Assembly (NCBI GenBank): GCA_022072445.1
Contig: JAJVHV010000004.1
Location: forward strand, 62,001-126,000
Length of the DNA: 64,000 nucleotides
DNA from: Phycisphaerae bacterium
GTDB taxonomy: Bacteria; Planctomycetota; Phycisphaerae; UBA1845; Fen-1342
Reading direction: 5' to 3'
Under the pieces are notes generated by a model. That model searched no databases. It was not told the origin of the DNA and worked only from the letters and a program-made list of their open reading frames with translations. Of this stretch, positions 49,665 to 57,663 are shown piece after piece; within the stretch, counting starts at the first letter, position 1, and each line of letters begins with the position of its first letter. The position numbers and the translations under genes are program-made.

Positions 49665-49694
49665 AGTATAGGGCGGGCAAGGATGACCGATCAA
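49665..49694 (-). promoter_or_regulatory. Predicted promoter of peptides 5 and 6
   Basis: On the minus strand TTGATC (49694-49689), an 18 nt spacer and TATACT (49670-49665) lie about 45-75 nt upstream of the peptide 5 start and after the peptide 4 terminator. Confidence 0.55.
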
Positions 49695-49737
49695 GGGGGC
49701 CGGCGGGATTCCGCCGCGGCCGCTGCCTCCGGAAACG

Positions 49738-49771
49738 AAAAAAGCGCATCAGACGACGACGTCTGACGCGC
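49738..49771 (-). terminator. Rho-independent terminator after peptide 4
   Basis: The stem TCAGACG/CGTCTGA extends across one mismatch by GCGC/GCGC, with a 4 nt loop. On the minus strand a run of six T follows. It begins about 30 nt after the peptide 4 stop. Confidence 0.8.
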
Positions 49772-49799
49772 TCAAATCTCGTGCAGCGGGCAGCGGCGA

Positions 49800-49919
49800 T
49801 CAGGCGCCGAAGATGCTGCTGAGGTCAAAAGTACTGCCGAGGTTCGGGATGACGTTGCAGCCGAGCGCCGTGAGGAACCCGCCGCACAGCACCACCAACG
49901 CGGACAGCTTGGTTTTCAT
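49800..49919 (-). CDS. Small exported peptide 4 (39 residues) with lipobox-like cysteine
   Basis: This 39-residue peptide (begins MKTKLSALVV, contains TALGC at 17-21 and ends SSIFGA) has a clear GGAG 6 nt before its ATG and a strong terminator 30 nt after the stop. It fits the set by length, charge pattern and lipobox. ALGC is close to a canonical lipobox. Being so short, it could be missed by automatic annotation. No known family. Confidence 0.68.
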   Translation of the reverse strand: MKTKLSALVVLCGGFLTALGCNVIPNLGSTFDLSSIFGA

Positions 49920-49933
49920 TTGAGTCTCCAGTA

Positions 49934-49947
49934 TTTCGCATGCGAAA
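49934..49947. promoter_or_regulatory. 14 bp perfect palindrome upstream of peptide 4
   Basis: TTTCGCATGCGAAA lies immediately upstream of the peptide 4 ribosome-binding site. A second inverted repeat, GGCACA-TCC-TGTGCC, is at 49956-49970. They may be operator sites or leader hairpins; function is unknown. Confidence 0.4.
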
Positions 49948-50039
49948 GCCCGGATGGCACATCCTGTGCCCGCGGGCGGAACTGCGGACTGCGCCCATCG
50001 CGCCGCCGCGCCGCTCGAGCGGCGCGCGCCGACCGGCGA

Positions 50040-50210
50040 CTAGCCGAACAGCTCTTCGTTCAGGATGTCGATCGCCAGGTTCAGCCAGCGGTTGTTGGCC
50101 GGGAACCCGTCGGTGAAGCCGCGGGTGATGCCGCCCAGGCAGCTCGAAAACAGCGTCGCACCGCCCGCAAGCAGCGCCACGTAGGCCATCCACTTGTTCT
50201 TCTTGGTCAT
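50040..50210 (-). CDS. Small exported peptide 3 with lipobox-like cysteine
   Basis: This 56-residue peptide has a basic start (MTKKNKW), a hydrophobic stretch and FSSC at 21-24. A tail follows with LGGITRGFTDGFPANN and a Leu/Ile/Glu-rich end. GGAG lies 6 nt before the ATG at 50210. Upstream Met codons in the same frame lack this. Its first residues MTKK match peptide 1. Unknown function. Confidence 0.66.
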   Translation of the reverse strand: MTKKNKWMAYVALLAGGATLFSSCLGGITRGFTDGFPANNRWLNLAIDILNEELFG

Positions 50211-50293
50211 CGCATTCTCCATTGCCGTCGCAAAGCTGTGTCCGTGCCGTTCAAGACCGCACAAACGACACCGCGACCGGCGCTGTCTTTCGA

Positions 50294-50422
50294 TTAGTCA
50301 ACACCGCGCAGGACGATCGCATCGCCGATCAGGTCGCCGATGCACTGTCCAAGCTGCAGCGCGATCATGCCCGCGCTGATTCCGAACAACGCCAGCTTGA
50401 TACGAGCCAACTTGAAGTTCAT
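50294..50422 (-). CDS. Small exported peptide 2 with cysteine after the hydrophobic stretch
   Basis: The 42-residue peptide reads MNFKLARIK, then a hydrophobic segment, then LGQC at 24-27 and a short tail IGDLIGDAIVLRGVD. GGAG lies 7 nt before the ATG at 50422. Gln at the position before Cys is not a standard lipobox, so this member may not be lipidated. It lies between peptides 1 and 3 with gaps of 52 and 83 nt. Confidence 0.62.
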   Translation of the reverse strand: MNFKLARIKLALFGISAGMIALQLGQCIGDLIGDAIVLRGVD

Positions 50423-50474
50423 TGATTCACTCCTGTATGTGTGCCTGAATACCCAGCCACGCGTCTTTTCGAGA

Positions 50475-50597
50475 TCAGTCGAACATGACGGCGACGAGGA
50501 TGCGCTGAATCGTGGCACCCAGACAGCCCTGGAGTGTCAGCAAGGTGCCGCAGGTGGCGATCATCAGCGCGCCCTTGACCAACGCCTTCTTGGTCAT
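50475..50597 (-). CDS. Small exported peptide 1 (40 residues) with lipobox
   Basis: This 40-residue peptide begins MTKKALVKG, has a hydrophobic core and LQGC at 22-25 (a good lipobox), and ends LGATIQRILVAVMFD. It has the strongest ribosome-binding site of the set: AAAGGAGG 6 nt upstream of the ATG. It is the first gene of the row, preceded by a long leader with an inverted repeat. The tail has an amphipathic appearance. Unknown family. Confidence 0.68.
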   Translation of the reverse strand: MTKKALVKGALMIATCGTLLTLQGCLGATIQRILVAVMFD

Positions 50598-50624
50598 CGA
50601 GAGCCTCCTTTCGAGGTACAACCG

Positions 50625-50645
50625 GCCGGTTCGTTTCGAACCGGC
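50625..50645. promoter_or_regulatory. Perfect 21 bp inverted repeat in the peptide 1 leader
   Basis: GCCGGTTCG-TTT-CGAACCGGC has 9-base arms and lies 28 nt upstream of the peptide 1 start. It may be an RNA hairpin or an operator. No poly-U follows it on the minus strand, so it is not a terminator. Confidence 0.45.
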
Positions 50646-50775
50646 AAGTGCGGTCGGTCACGCACCGACACGCGTTTACACTGAAAGCCTCAGGCGGCCT
50701 GATCATCCCTGTGGATGCGGGGTGTACCCGATGGGGTAGACCAGATTTGACCGCGCCGCCAAATCGAAGCGGCGA

Positions 50776-50803
50776 AGTCTAAGTTTTCCGCGACTCAATG
50801 CAA
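50776..50803 (-). promoter_or_regulatory. Possible promoter of the small-peptide cluster
   Basis: TTGCAT (50803-50798), a 16 nt spacer and TAGACT (50781-50776) lie just after the mtnA stop and about 180 nt upstream of peptide 1. The match is only moderate. The rest of 50598-50775 shows only the inverted repeat listed separately. Confidence 0.35.
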
Positions 50804-50807
50804 CCCC

Positions 50808-51941
50808 TCATCCGAAAATTTTCGCAATTTCGCCCGTCGTAACCGGTTGCAGCAGCCCTTTTTCCGTCACCAGACCGGTGATCATTCCCGCCGGGGTCAC
50901 ATCAAAAGCCGGGTTGAACACCCCAGCACCCCGTGCCACCACCACCCGCGATCCGGCGTGTCGCAATTCTTCCTCCGACCGCGTCTCAATCGGAATCTCC
51001 GCCCCGCTCGACAAACCCCGATCAAACGTGCTCCGCGGCGCCGCGACGTAAAACGGCACACCATGGTGCCGCGCCGCGATCGCCAGCCCGTACGTGCCGA
51101 TCTTGTTGGCCGTATCGCCATTCGCGGCAATGCGGTCGGCGCCGACCACCACCATGTCGATCTTGCGCGTCCCCATCAGCGCCGCCGCCACGCCGTCGCA
51201 CACGACCGTCACGTCGATGCCCGCCGCCGCCAGCTCAAAGGCCGTCAGGCGCGCCCCCTGAAGCAACGGGCGGGTCTCATCCGCGTAGACCTGAAATCGA
51301 CGCCCACGTTCGCGCGCCACGTACAGCAGCGCCAGAGCCGTGCCGCACCCCGCCGTCGCCAGCGCGCCGGCGTTACAGTGCGTCAGAACACCGCCACCCT
51401 CCGGCACCAGCGCCGCGCCATGCTCGCCGATCCGCCGGCAGGTCTCCACGTCCTCGGCGAGAATGGCTACGGCTTCGGCGAAGCCGGCGTTCCACAGCGC
51501 CAGGGCGTCGGCCCGCGGCGTCGCACGCGCGGCGCGCTCGATCGCACACAGCACGCGTTTGACCGCCCACGAAAGATTGACCGCTGTCGGACGCGCCGCG
51601 CTCAGCAACGCTCCCACGCGCCCCCACGCACCAGCGTCCCCTACGCCGCCACTCGCCGCCGATCGGGACAGCTCCAGGCACAGGCCCAGCGCCGCCGCGA
51701 CTCCAATCGCCGGCGCGCCGCGAACCTGCAGCCGGCGGATGGCGTCGCACACGTCGGCGGCCGAGCGACATTCGCGCACCGCCACCTGCTCGGGCAGCAG
51801 TGTCTGATCGAGCAGCCGCAATGTGCCGTCCCGGCCGCCACTCCATTCGATCGTGGGCGGGAGTTTCCCGACCTGATGCGATTGGATGGCGCGCGGCACG
51901 CCCGCGTCGTCAAACGGCCGATAGTCGCTGACGGTCGTCAT
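50808..51941 (-). CDS. mtnA: S-methyl-5-thioribose-1-phosphate isomerase
   Basis: The 377-residue protein belongs to the MtnA/eIF2B family. RRLQVRGAPAIGVAAALGLCLEL is the N-terminal signature. THCNAGALATAGCGTAL carries the catalytic Cys. ADETRPLLQGARLTAFEL and GADRIAANGDTANKIGTYGLA, with the catalytic Asp, are also present. It converts methylthioribose-1-phosphate to methylthioribulose-1-phosphate in methionine salvage. No other mtn gene is nearby. I use the ATG at 51941; an in-frame GTG at 52067, 6 nt after the rhomboid stop, would add 42 residues that do not look like the family. Confidence 0.93.
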   Translation of the reverse strand: MTTVSDYRPFDDAGVPRAIQSHQVGKLPPTIEWSGGRDGTLRLLDQTLLPEQVAVRECRSAADVCDAIRRLQVRGAPAIGVAAALGLCLELSRSAASGGVGDAGAWGRVGALLSAARPTAVNLSWAVKRVLCAIERAARATPRADALALWNAGFAEAVAILAEDVETCRRIGEHGAALVPEGGGVLTHCNAGALATAGCGTALALLYVARERGRRFQVYADETRPLLQGARLTAFELAAAGIDVTVVCDGVAAALMGTRKIDMVVVGADRIAANGDTANKIGTYGLAIAARHHGVPFYVAAPRSTFDRGLSSGAEIPIETRSEEELRHAGSRVVVARGAGVFNPAFDVTPAGMITGLVTEKGLLQPVTTGEIAKIFG

Positions 51942-52073
51942 GCCGGGCTTGTTACGCGATGTGCCGCGCACGGGCAAGTCCCGGCCCGGTGGGGCAGGCA
52001 GCTTGCCATGCTCCTGGCACTGCGACAGCGGGCGGGATGCCGGCTCCAGACGATTCTCGGTCGCCACGGATCG

Positions 52074-53249
52074 TCACGCCGCCCCGCCCGGCTCCGCCAA
52101 CCGCAGCTCATCAAGCGCCAAGGCGCGCTGCGCGGGTTGGCTCAGCTCGGCCGCGGCCCGCCGCAAATGCTCCACCGCCCGCTGCGGCAGGCCCAGATAC
52201 CGGTTGTAGATCAACCCCACCAGCAGGCGGACCTGCGGCGCGTCCGGTGACGTCGGATACGCCGCCAGAAACGCTTCGTACGCCGCGACCGACTCGTGAT
52301 GGCGTTGCAATCGCGCCAGTTGGTTCGCGATCTCGAGCTGCGCCTGCCTCGGCAGCACCTGCTCCGGGTCGAGCTGCATCATCTGCGTGTAGAGCGCCAC
52401 GGCCTCAGCCTCGTCACGCTCCGCGAGTCGTTCCAGTATCTGAGCCCGCAGCCGCTCCACCGGCGAAAGGCGAATCTCCGACAGGGGGCGCGAATCAAGC
52501 TGGTCGACCTGCACCGGACGGGCCGTCGCGACGCGGCGCGGCGGCGGCGCGACACTCAGGAACTGGCGCCGCCGCCAGCGGCTGACCAGCGCCAGCATGT
52601 CGAACTGGCTGCGCGGCACGGCGCGGATCGCCAGCATGAGCATGCCGACGGCCAGGCCGAACGCGTATCCGCCCAGGTGCGCCGAATACGCGACGCTGGA
52701 GTGTGCGGCGCCCCGCTCGATGGCGGGTGCGAGAATATTGTCCCAGAGAATCACCTTGAAGACGATGACGTAGAGCGCCGGGAGCTCGATCGTCGTGACA
52801 AACACAAAGAGGAACAACAGATTCACGCGGCTGCGCGGAAAGAGAACCAGATACGCCGTCGTGATGGCCGCAATCGCCCCCGAAGCGCCCAGAATCGGAT
52901 TCGATGCTCCGGCCGCGAAGATCACTCCGGAGAACACCCCGCCCGCCAGGTAGAAGAACACATACGCCACGTTCCCCATCCGCTCGCAGACCGCGTTCCC
53001 GAAGATCCACAGAAAGATCATGTTGCCGATCAGGTGCATCCAGTCGGCGTGCAGGAACTGGTACGTCACGTACTGGTAGACCAGCGGCCGGGCCGCGTCG
53101 AGAACGTTCCAGCGCTTCAGATACTGCCCGAACGCGCCGCCGAAGTGGTCCGTCAGCAGAAAGATCAGCGCGTTGGCGATGATCAGCGCGACGTTCGCGG
53201 CCGGCATCCGCCGCGTCTGCACGTCGGTCCCGATCGGCACGATCAGCAT
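52074..53249 (-). CDS. Rhomboid-family intramembrane protease with C-terminal TPR-like region
   Basis: This 391-residue protein has a six-helix rhomboid domain with catalytic Ser in GASGAIAAI (S123) and His in AHLGGYAFGL (H191). Further typical elements are QFLHADWMHLIGNMIFLWIFGN and an N-terminal membrane anchor. The C-terminal 150 residues contain TPR-like helices (AEAVALYTQMMQLDPEQVLP, HHESVAAYEAFLAAYPTSPDA). Rhomboids cleave membrane-anchored substrates within the bilayer. The start is the ATG at 53249; a longer frame to 53675 overlaps the neighbouring gene. It lies just upstream of mtnA. Confidence 0.9.
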   Translation of the reverse strand: MLIVPIGTDVQTRRMPAANVALIIANALIFLLTDHFGGAFGQYLKRWNVLDAARPLVYQYVTYQFLHADWMHLIGNMIFLWIFGNAVCERMGNVAYVFFYLAGGVFSGVIFAAGASNPILGASGAIAAITTAYLVLFPRSRVNLLFLFVFVTTIELPALYVIVFKVILWDNILAPAIERGAAHSSVAYSAHLGGYAFGLAVGMLMLAIRAVPRSQFDMLALVSRWRRRQFLSVAPPPRRVATARPVQVDQLDSRPLSEIRLSPVERLRAQILERLAERDEAEAVALYTQMMQLDPEQVLPRQAQLEIANQLARLQRHHESVAAYEAFLAAYPTSPDAPQVRLLVGLIYNRYLGLPQRAVEHLRRAAAELSQPAQRALALDELRLAEPGGAA

Positions 53250-53367
53250 GCCGCGTTTATCGGCGCACGCGCCCGGATTGGCAAGGGGCGGCACCGCGGT
53301 GCAACAGCGTGCGGCCGAAATTCCCGCTTTCGCGCGCGGCGCTCCCCACGCCGACGCGGCGCCGGAG

Positions 53368-55281
53368 TTACCGCCTTGCCGTCTGGGCGCGCCGCGCCGC
53401 GTCGAGCAGCGCCCGATGGGCCGCCGGCGCGTCGGGCCGGGCCAGACGCGCCATGAGCGTGTCGCCGGCGGCCGCGATGATGAGACCAAAGTCGTCCCAA
53501 GCCGGACCCGGGCCCGTACCGACATCCGAAAAGTCGAGCCCGGCCGGCCAGGTGGGCCGCGCGGCACCGGCGCGAACGTCCCAGACGGCGCGCACCGTCT
53601 CGGCCATCGTGCGCACCCAGACGGGCTGGTCGCGCGCTTCGCACCACAGCACCAACGCCGGTCGCCAGCTCTCATCCGGGCGCGACGCGGCGACCGTCAG
53701 GCTCGCGCATAGCGCCGCCGGTGCAACTGGTGAACGGCTCGGGTCGGCCAGCCGCCGCAACTCCGGCGTGAATCCGAATCCCGCGGCGAGCCAATCGCGC
53801 GTCGCGCCGCGCGCTTCGTTCCAGCCCAGCTCCATCCGCCGCAGCAGGTCGAGCTGCTCCTGCCGCCGCACCGTCGCGACGCGAGTGCCGACGCGCGGCG
53901 CGGGGCGGTAGTCCGCGGGCGGCGTACGCAGCGGGCCGGGCTTGGCGATCTGGCTCGTTCGCGCCCACTGCACGACGGCCAACACGTCGTCGCGGCCGAC
54001 GTCAGCCGGCGATCGTTCGCTATCGACGGCCCCGAACGACCGCCCGGTCAGCAGCGCCAGCGTCCAGGTCAGCCGCTGCTGATCGAGCGGCGCACAGGCC
54101 GGCAGCAGCCCGGCCAACTCGGGAATCGCCCGCTCGCGAGCGACCCGATATTGCGGCTGATGCCGCACCAGTACGACGCACGCCGCCGCCTTCACCCCCG
54201 CCGAACCCTCGCCGATGGCGCGCGAAAGCACGTCACGCGCGATACGCGACTCCTCCACCGCCGTCCGCACGTCAATGTCGTCGGACTGGCCGCGTGCAAT
54301 CGCGAAGAGCTCGCTCGAGAAGACTTCGTCACGCTCCTGCCCCAGGTAGTCCCAACCATCCCACAGTGCCGCGGCCGCCGCCATGAACCCTTCCGCGCCC
54401 AGCCGCCGAAGCGCGTCCCGCTGCCGCCGCAGCCGGGACAGACTCAGCTCGACGGCGCCGGGGCTCACCGCCTCGCGGCTGAGCGCCGCCAGCCGCGCGG
54501 CGAACATGGCGCGCCGCAGCGCCAGCGCCCAGCGCTCTGCCACGCGCGCCGCCTCGCGCCCGTCGCCATTCATCGCCAGCGCCCAGGCCGCTTCGTCGCG
54601 CAGGGCCGCGTCTTCCAGACAGCCGGTCAGCACGGCGACCGCCTCCGCCGCCGGGTGTTCGCCCAGTAGCCGGATCGCGGCAAGCTGGTTGAGCGGCCGC
54701 GCTACCGTCGCCGACTCCCGCCGCGCTTGCCCCAGCGCCGCCGCCACGTGCCCCGTGGCGAGCGACCCTTGCGCGCCGATTTCCGCCGCCAGCCGCATCC
54801 GCTCGTCCGCTGAAGTGGCGCGCAGCAGTCGCTCGGCAAGCTGCGCCAGCATCGGCCGCGACGCCGGCGCCGACGCGGCGGCTGTTTGCACCGCGGGCTC
54901 GTGCTCTCCGCGCCAGTACGGAGAGAGCAGGCTGATCGCGGCCCCCACGCACACGGCCAGGCCCGCAAACGATGCAACCAAGATCGTCCAGGTGCGAAGC
55001 GAAACCAGCGCAACACGCCGCAGGATCGGCAAGCGCCGCCCGCTCGCCAGGTCGCGATGACACCTGCGACACACCACCGCCCCCGGCGCGCTCTCCGCCC
55101 CGCAATGCGAGCACGCCGCTCCGACTGTGTGTGCCGCTGGTGCGACGACCGACTCGTTGCGGATCGGCACCGGCACAGAAAGCGGCCGGCCGCACCCGGG
55201 GCAGGCGCGCTGCTCGCCGGCGATCGTCTCGTCGGCGAGCAGGACGCGGCGGCAGTGCGGACATCGGATCTTCAGCGGCAT
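53368..55281 (-). CDS. Membrane protein with two zinc ribbons and HEAT-like helical repeats
   Basis: This 637-residue protein starts with two four-Cys zinc ribbons: CPHC...CPGC (residues 7-30) and CSHC...CRRC (about 57-75). One transmembrane helix follows (TWTILVASFAGLAVCVGAAISLL). A long helical region of HEAT-like character ends the protein, for example AQLAERLLRATSADERMRLAAEIG. No enzymatic motif was recognised. MJ0042-type ribbons at the N-terminus of planctomycete proteins are common. The start ATG at 55281 begins directly at the first ribbon; the frame to 55383 has no support. Confidence 0.78.
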   Translation of the reverse strand: MPLKIRCPHCRRVLLADETIAGEQRACPGCGRPLSVPVPIRNESVVAPAAHTVGAACSHCGAESAPGAVVCRRCHRDLASGRRLPILRRVALVSLRTWTILVASFAGLAVCVGAAISLLSPYWRGEHEPAVQTAAASAPASRPMLAQLAERLLRATSADERMRLAAEIGAQGSLATGHVAAALGQARRESATVARPLNQLAAIRLLGEHPAAEAVAVLTGCLEDAALRDEAAWALAMNGDGREAARVAERWALALRRAMFAARLAALSREAVSPGAVELSLSRLRRQRDALRRLGAEGFMAAAAALWDGWDYLGQERDEVFSSELFAIARGQSDDIDVRTAVEESRIARDVLSRAIGEGSAGVKAAACVVLVRHQPQYRVARERAIPELAGLLPACAPLDQQRLTWTLALLTGRSFGAVDSERSPADVGRDDVLAVVQWARTSQIAKPGPLRTPPADYRPAPRVGTRVATVRRQEQLDLLRRMELGWNEARGATRDWLAAGFGFTPELRRLADPSRSPVAPAALCASLTVAASRPDESWRPALVLWCEARDQPVWVRTMAETVRAVWDVRAGAARPTWPAGLDFSDVGTGPGPAWDDFGLIIAAAGDTLMARLARPDAPAAHRALLDAARRAQTARR

Positions 55282-55748
55282 GTGTGCGTCCGTGCCTGGG
55301 CCGGGCGGCGCGACGCCGCGCGTGCCAACAGCATCGGGTGATCGCGCGCGCCAGGCAGCGTGTTGATTGTGCACACCGGACACGTTGACGCCAGAATCGA
55401 TCGATGAGTTCCGCGAACCATGACCTCGCCGCCCGATTCCCGCAATCGCGCACGGCTACTGCGGTCCGAACGGCATGAGACGCTAACTGCCGCTCCTATC
55501 TGGCCGTTATGAGCTGGAAAAGGTGGAATCGGCGGGCGCATCGCTGGCGAATCGCGACACGCGCCGTCGTCAAGTTATAGATATAATAGTTTCAAAACGA
55601 ATGAAACAACGCCGCCCCGCCAGCTCCCGATCTATCATCCCCGCAGCGCGAACGCTGAAGCGTACGTGTTCATTCCTGCCTTCTTGCTCGCGATCGGGTA
55701 TCGCGGCGGCGCTTTTCAGCGATTGGCGACAATAGGAGTCACACTCAC
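55282..55748. other. 467 nt intergenic region upstream of the fasciclin gene
   Basis: No convincing gene is visible on either strand. It contains an isolated A/T-rich patch around 55572-55607 with a TATAAT hexamer and an inverted repeat, listed separately. The short open frame at 55523-55735 has no ribosome-binding site and no protein-like composition. Confidence 0.5.
55582..55607 (+). promoter_or_regulatory. TATAAT with adjacent inverted repeat, possible regulated promoter of the fasciclin gene
   Basis: A perfect TATAAT (55582-55587) is immediately followed by GTTTCA-AAACGAA-TGAAAC (55589-55607), an inverted repeat placed where an operator would block initiation. No good -35 element is seen 17 nt upstream, so an activator or another sigma factor may be needed. 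The distance to the gene start is about 150 nt. Confidence 0.4.
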
Positions 55749-56294
55749 ATGAATCGTCGGTTCTGGTTGTATGGCGTGGTCGTGCCGGTCGTGGGCGTTG
55801 CTTTCGCCGGTTTCGCCAGCCTCTCCCTGGCGCAAGAGAAGAAGGCTGAGGGCGCCAAGCCGGCCGCCGAAGTCAAGGACGTGGTCGATACCGCCATGGG
55901 CTGTGCCGACCACAAGACGCTCTGCAAGCTGCTGACGCAGGCCGAGCTGGTCGAGACGCTCAAGGGCAAAGGCCCGTTCACCATCTTCGCACCCACCGAT
56001 GCGGCTTTTCAGAAGCTCGGTCAGGCGACGATCGACGACTGGATGAAATCGGAAAACAAAGCGAAACTCCAGGGCGTGCTGAAGTATCACGTTGTCGCCG
56101 GCAAACACACCGCGGCGGACGTGGCCAAGATGAAGACCATCAAAACGATGAACGGCGAAGCGACGATCACGACCAAGGACGGCAAGACGCTGATCGACAA
56201 CGCGCACATCACCAAGACGGACGTGCTGTGCAGCAACGGCGTGATCCACTTCATCGACACCGTGAACATGCCCAAGCACACCAAGCCTGAGTAG
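55749..56294 (+). CDS. Secreted fasciclin (FAS1) domain protein
   Basis: The 181-residue exported protein has a signal or membrane anchor (VVVPVVGVAFAGFASLSLA) and one FAS1 domain. Its two conserved boxes are GPFTIFAPTDAAFQKL and the region from LKYHVVAGKHTAADV to CSNGVIHFIDTVNMP. Single-domain FAS1 proteins are cell-surface adhesion-type proteins found widely in bacteria. GGAG lies about 10 nt before the ATG. It converges with the predicted selenoprotein gene, and a terminator lies between them. Confidence 0.92.
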   Translation: MNRRFWLYGVVVPVVGVAFAGFASLSLAQEKKAEGAKPAAEVKDVVDTAMGCADHKTLCKLLTQAELVETLKGKGPFTIFAPTDAAFQKLGQATIDDWMKSENKAKLQGVLKYHVVAGKHTAADVAKMKTIKTMNGEATITTKDGKTLIDNAHITKTDVLCSNGVIHFIDTVNMPKHTKPE

Positions 56295-56343
56295 ACCGCC
56301 GATCGGGCGGCGCATTCGCCGCTGATCGGAGCGAGCCAGGCGG

Positions 56344-56385
56344 GGAAAAAGCGACGGAGGAGCGGACCGCGGGTTCGCTCCTCCG
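56344..56385 (-). terminator. Terminator of the second predicted selenoprotein gene
   Basis: A perfect 10 bp stem (CGGAGGAGCG/CGCTCCTCCG, 56355-56385) is followed on the minus strand by TCGCTTTTTCC. It starts about 30 nt after the stop codon at 56414 and separates the gene from the convergent fasciclin gene. Confidence 0.65.
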
Positions 56386-56413
56386 CCTTGTCGGGCCGCA
56401 TCGGACCGTACGG

Positions 56414-57553
56414 CTACGGTTTCGCCGCCGCGAATTGGGCTTCGACCGCCTGCTCAATCTGCTCGTGGCTCAGGAAGCCGCGCCTCACGATCTTGCCGGC
56501 TGGGTCGATGATGAAGATGGTCGGGTAGCCGTGGATGTTCCACTTCTTCGAAATCTTCGCGCCGTCCTTTTCACCGTGCGAACCCTCGACGATGTTCGGC
56601 CAGGTGACACCGTCCTTCTGGAATCTGGCTTTCAGACCGGACCGGCCTGAATCGCTGTTGATGCCGAGCAGAACGAATGGCTTGCTTTCGAGCTTCTTCA
56701 CCATTTCACGCTGCTGCGGCAACATCGCGACGCAACCGCCTCACCAGAACCCCCAGAAGTCGAGCACTATCACCTTTCCGCGGAAGTCCGACAGCTTGAT
56801 CGTCTTGCCGGCCAGGTCGGTGCCCTCGAAATCGGGCGCCTGCATCCCGACCTGCAGCTTCTCGATCTCGTAAATGTACGGCTCCGCCTGCGCCGCGGCC
56901 TTGGTTCCGGGGAAGTCCTTCAGCACCGTGCGGAATGTCTCGATCGCGCGGTCGCGGTCTTTCGGGTCGCGCTTCGCGCCGCCCTCCGCGTCGCCGGGCA
57001 TCTCGAACATGAACGGCTCGTAGAGCATGGCGGCGATGGAGAATGTCGCCCACGCTTTCGCCTCGGGGCTCGGGTTCCTTGCCTTCACCGCATCGAACAG
57101 CCGCCGCAGCGCCGCCTCACCCACCGTGTATTTCGCATAGCGCAGCGACTCGAGGTGCTCGGCGATGGATTCCTCTGCGGCGTGATTGTCGATGATCGTC
57201 TGAAGCGCGCGCGCGGCGTCGGAGTCCTTGGCGGGCTCGGTCGCGCCAGTCAGCATCATTGGTCGCTCGTTTTCGACCAGCCACACGAGCGGCGCGACGG
57301 CCGCGGGCGTGCCGGCGCGCTTCTCGGCCAGCGCCTTGAAGCGCGGGCGAAACTCGCGGACCGGAGCCGGCTCTTCATTCATGTTGAAGGCCGGCTTCTC
57401 CCCCTTCTCCTGCTGCGCCTTGAACTCGTCCCAGAATTTCGTCTGGGCCGCCTCAAACTCCTGACTCAGCTTGTCAAACTCCTCGTCGGCCCACCCAGCG
57501 GCCGGTAAGAGAAGCCCGACGAGCGTGGCCGTCAGCCATCTTCGTCGTCGCAT
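56414..57553 (-). CDS. Predicted selenoprotein: exported TlpA-like protein with UGGC active site (TGA read as Sec)
   Basis: Read through the TGA at 56743-56741, this is a 379-residue protein. It has a signal peptide (MRRRRWLTATLVGLLLPAAGWA) and a helical N-terminal region with a TPR-like stretch (RDRAIETFRTVLKDFPGTKAA). A C-terminal thioredoxin domain carries DFWGFW-U271-G-G-C274, then GINSDSG and the cis-Pro loop IHGYPTIFIIDPAGKIV. Conservation continues on both sides of the TGA without a frameshift. The active-site Cys position is exactly the recoded one, as in the gene at 24.0 kb. GGAG lies 8 nt upstream of the ATG at 57553. Two separate genes would be predicted if the TGA were taken as a stop, and neither would make sense alone. 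Probably a periplasmic redox protein. Confidence 0.8.
56708..56743 (-). promoter_or_regulatory. Sec UGA codon and putative SECIS hairpin
   Basis: The TGA (56743-56741) is followed on the minus strand by a 7 bp helix between nt 16-22 and 27-33 after the codon (56725-56708). It includes two G-U pairs and a CGCA loop. The loop starts 22 nt after the TGA and has G as second base. It is weaker than the hairpin in the first gene but within the known bacterial distance range. Confidence 0.45.
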
Positions 57554-57593
57554 GCGATGATCTCCAAGAGGAAAGTGAGCAGAACCACGCGTG

Positions 57594-57623
57594 ATTATCG
57601 CAGCGCGGCGGTGCTGGCCGCAA
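57594..57623 (-). promoter_or_regulatory. Possible promoter of the second predicted selenoprotein gene
   Basis: TTGCGG (57623-57618), an 18 nt spacer and GATAAT (57599-57594) lie about 40-70 nt upstream of the start. A partial inverted motif (plus-strand GCAAGATTGCA, 57620-57630) overlaps the -35 and resembles the palindrome upstream of the first selenoprotein gene. Confidence 0.4.
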
Positions 57624-57663
57624 GATTGCACTTAACCGCCCGCGCGGCGAGGGAGGGCGCCGT

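Noticed and set aside
51942-52067. Longer N-terminus for mtnA from the GTG at 52067
   Set aside because: The extra 42 residues do not resemble the family, and no ribosome-binding site stands out.
56414-57553. Pseudogene or two separate genes split by the TGA
   Set aside because: The frame is open and well conserved on both sides, and the TGA is at the catalytic Cys position as in a second gene; decay would not choose this codon twice.
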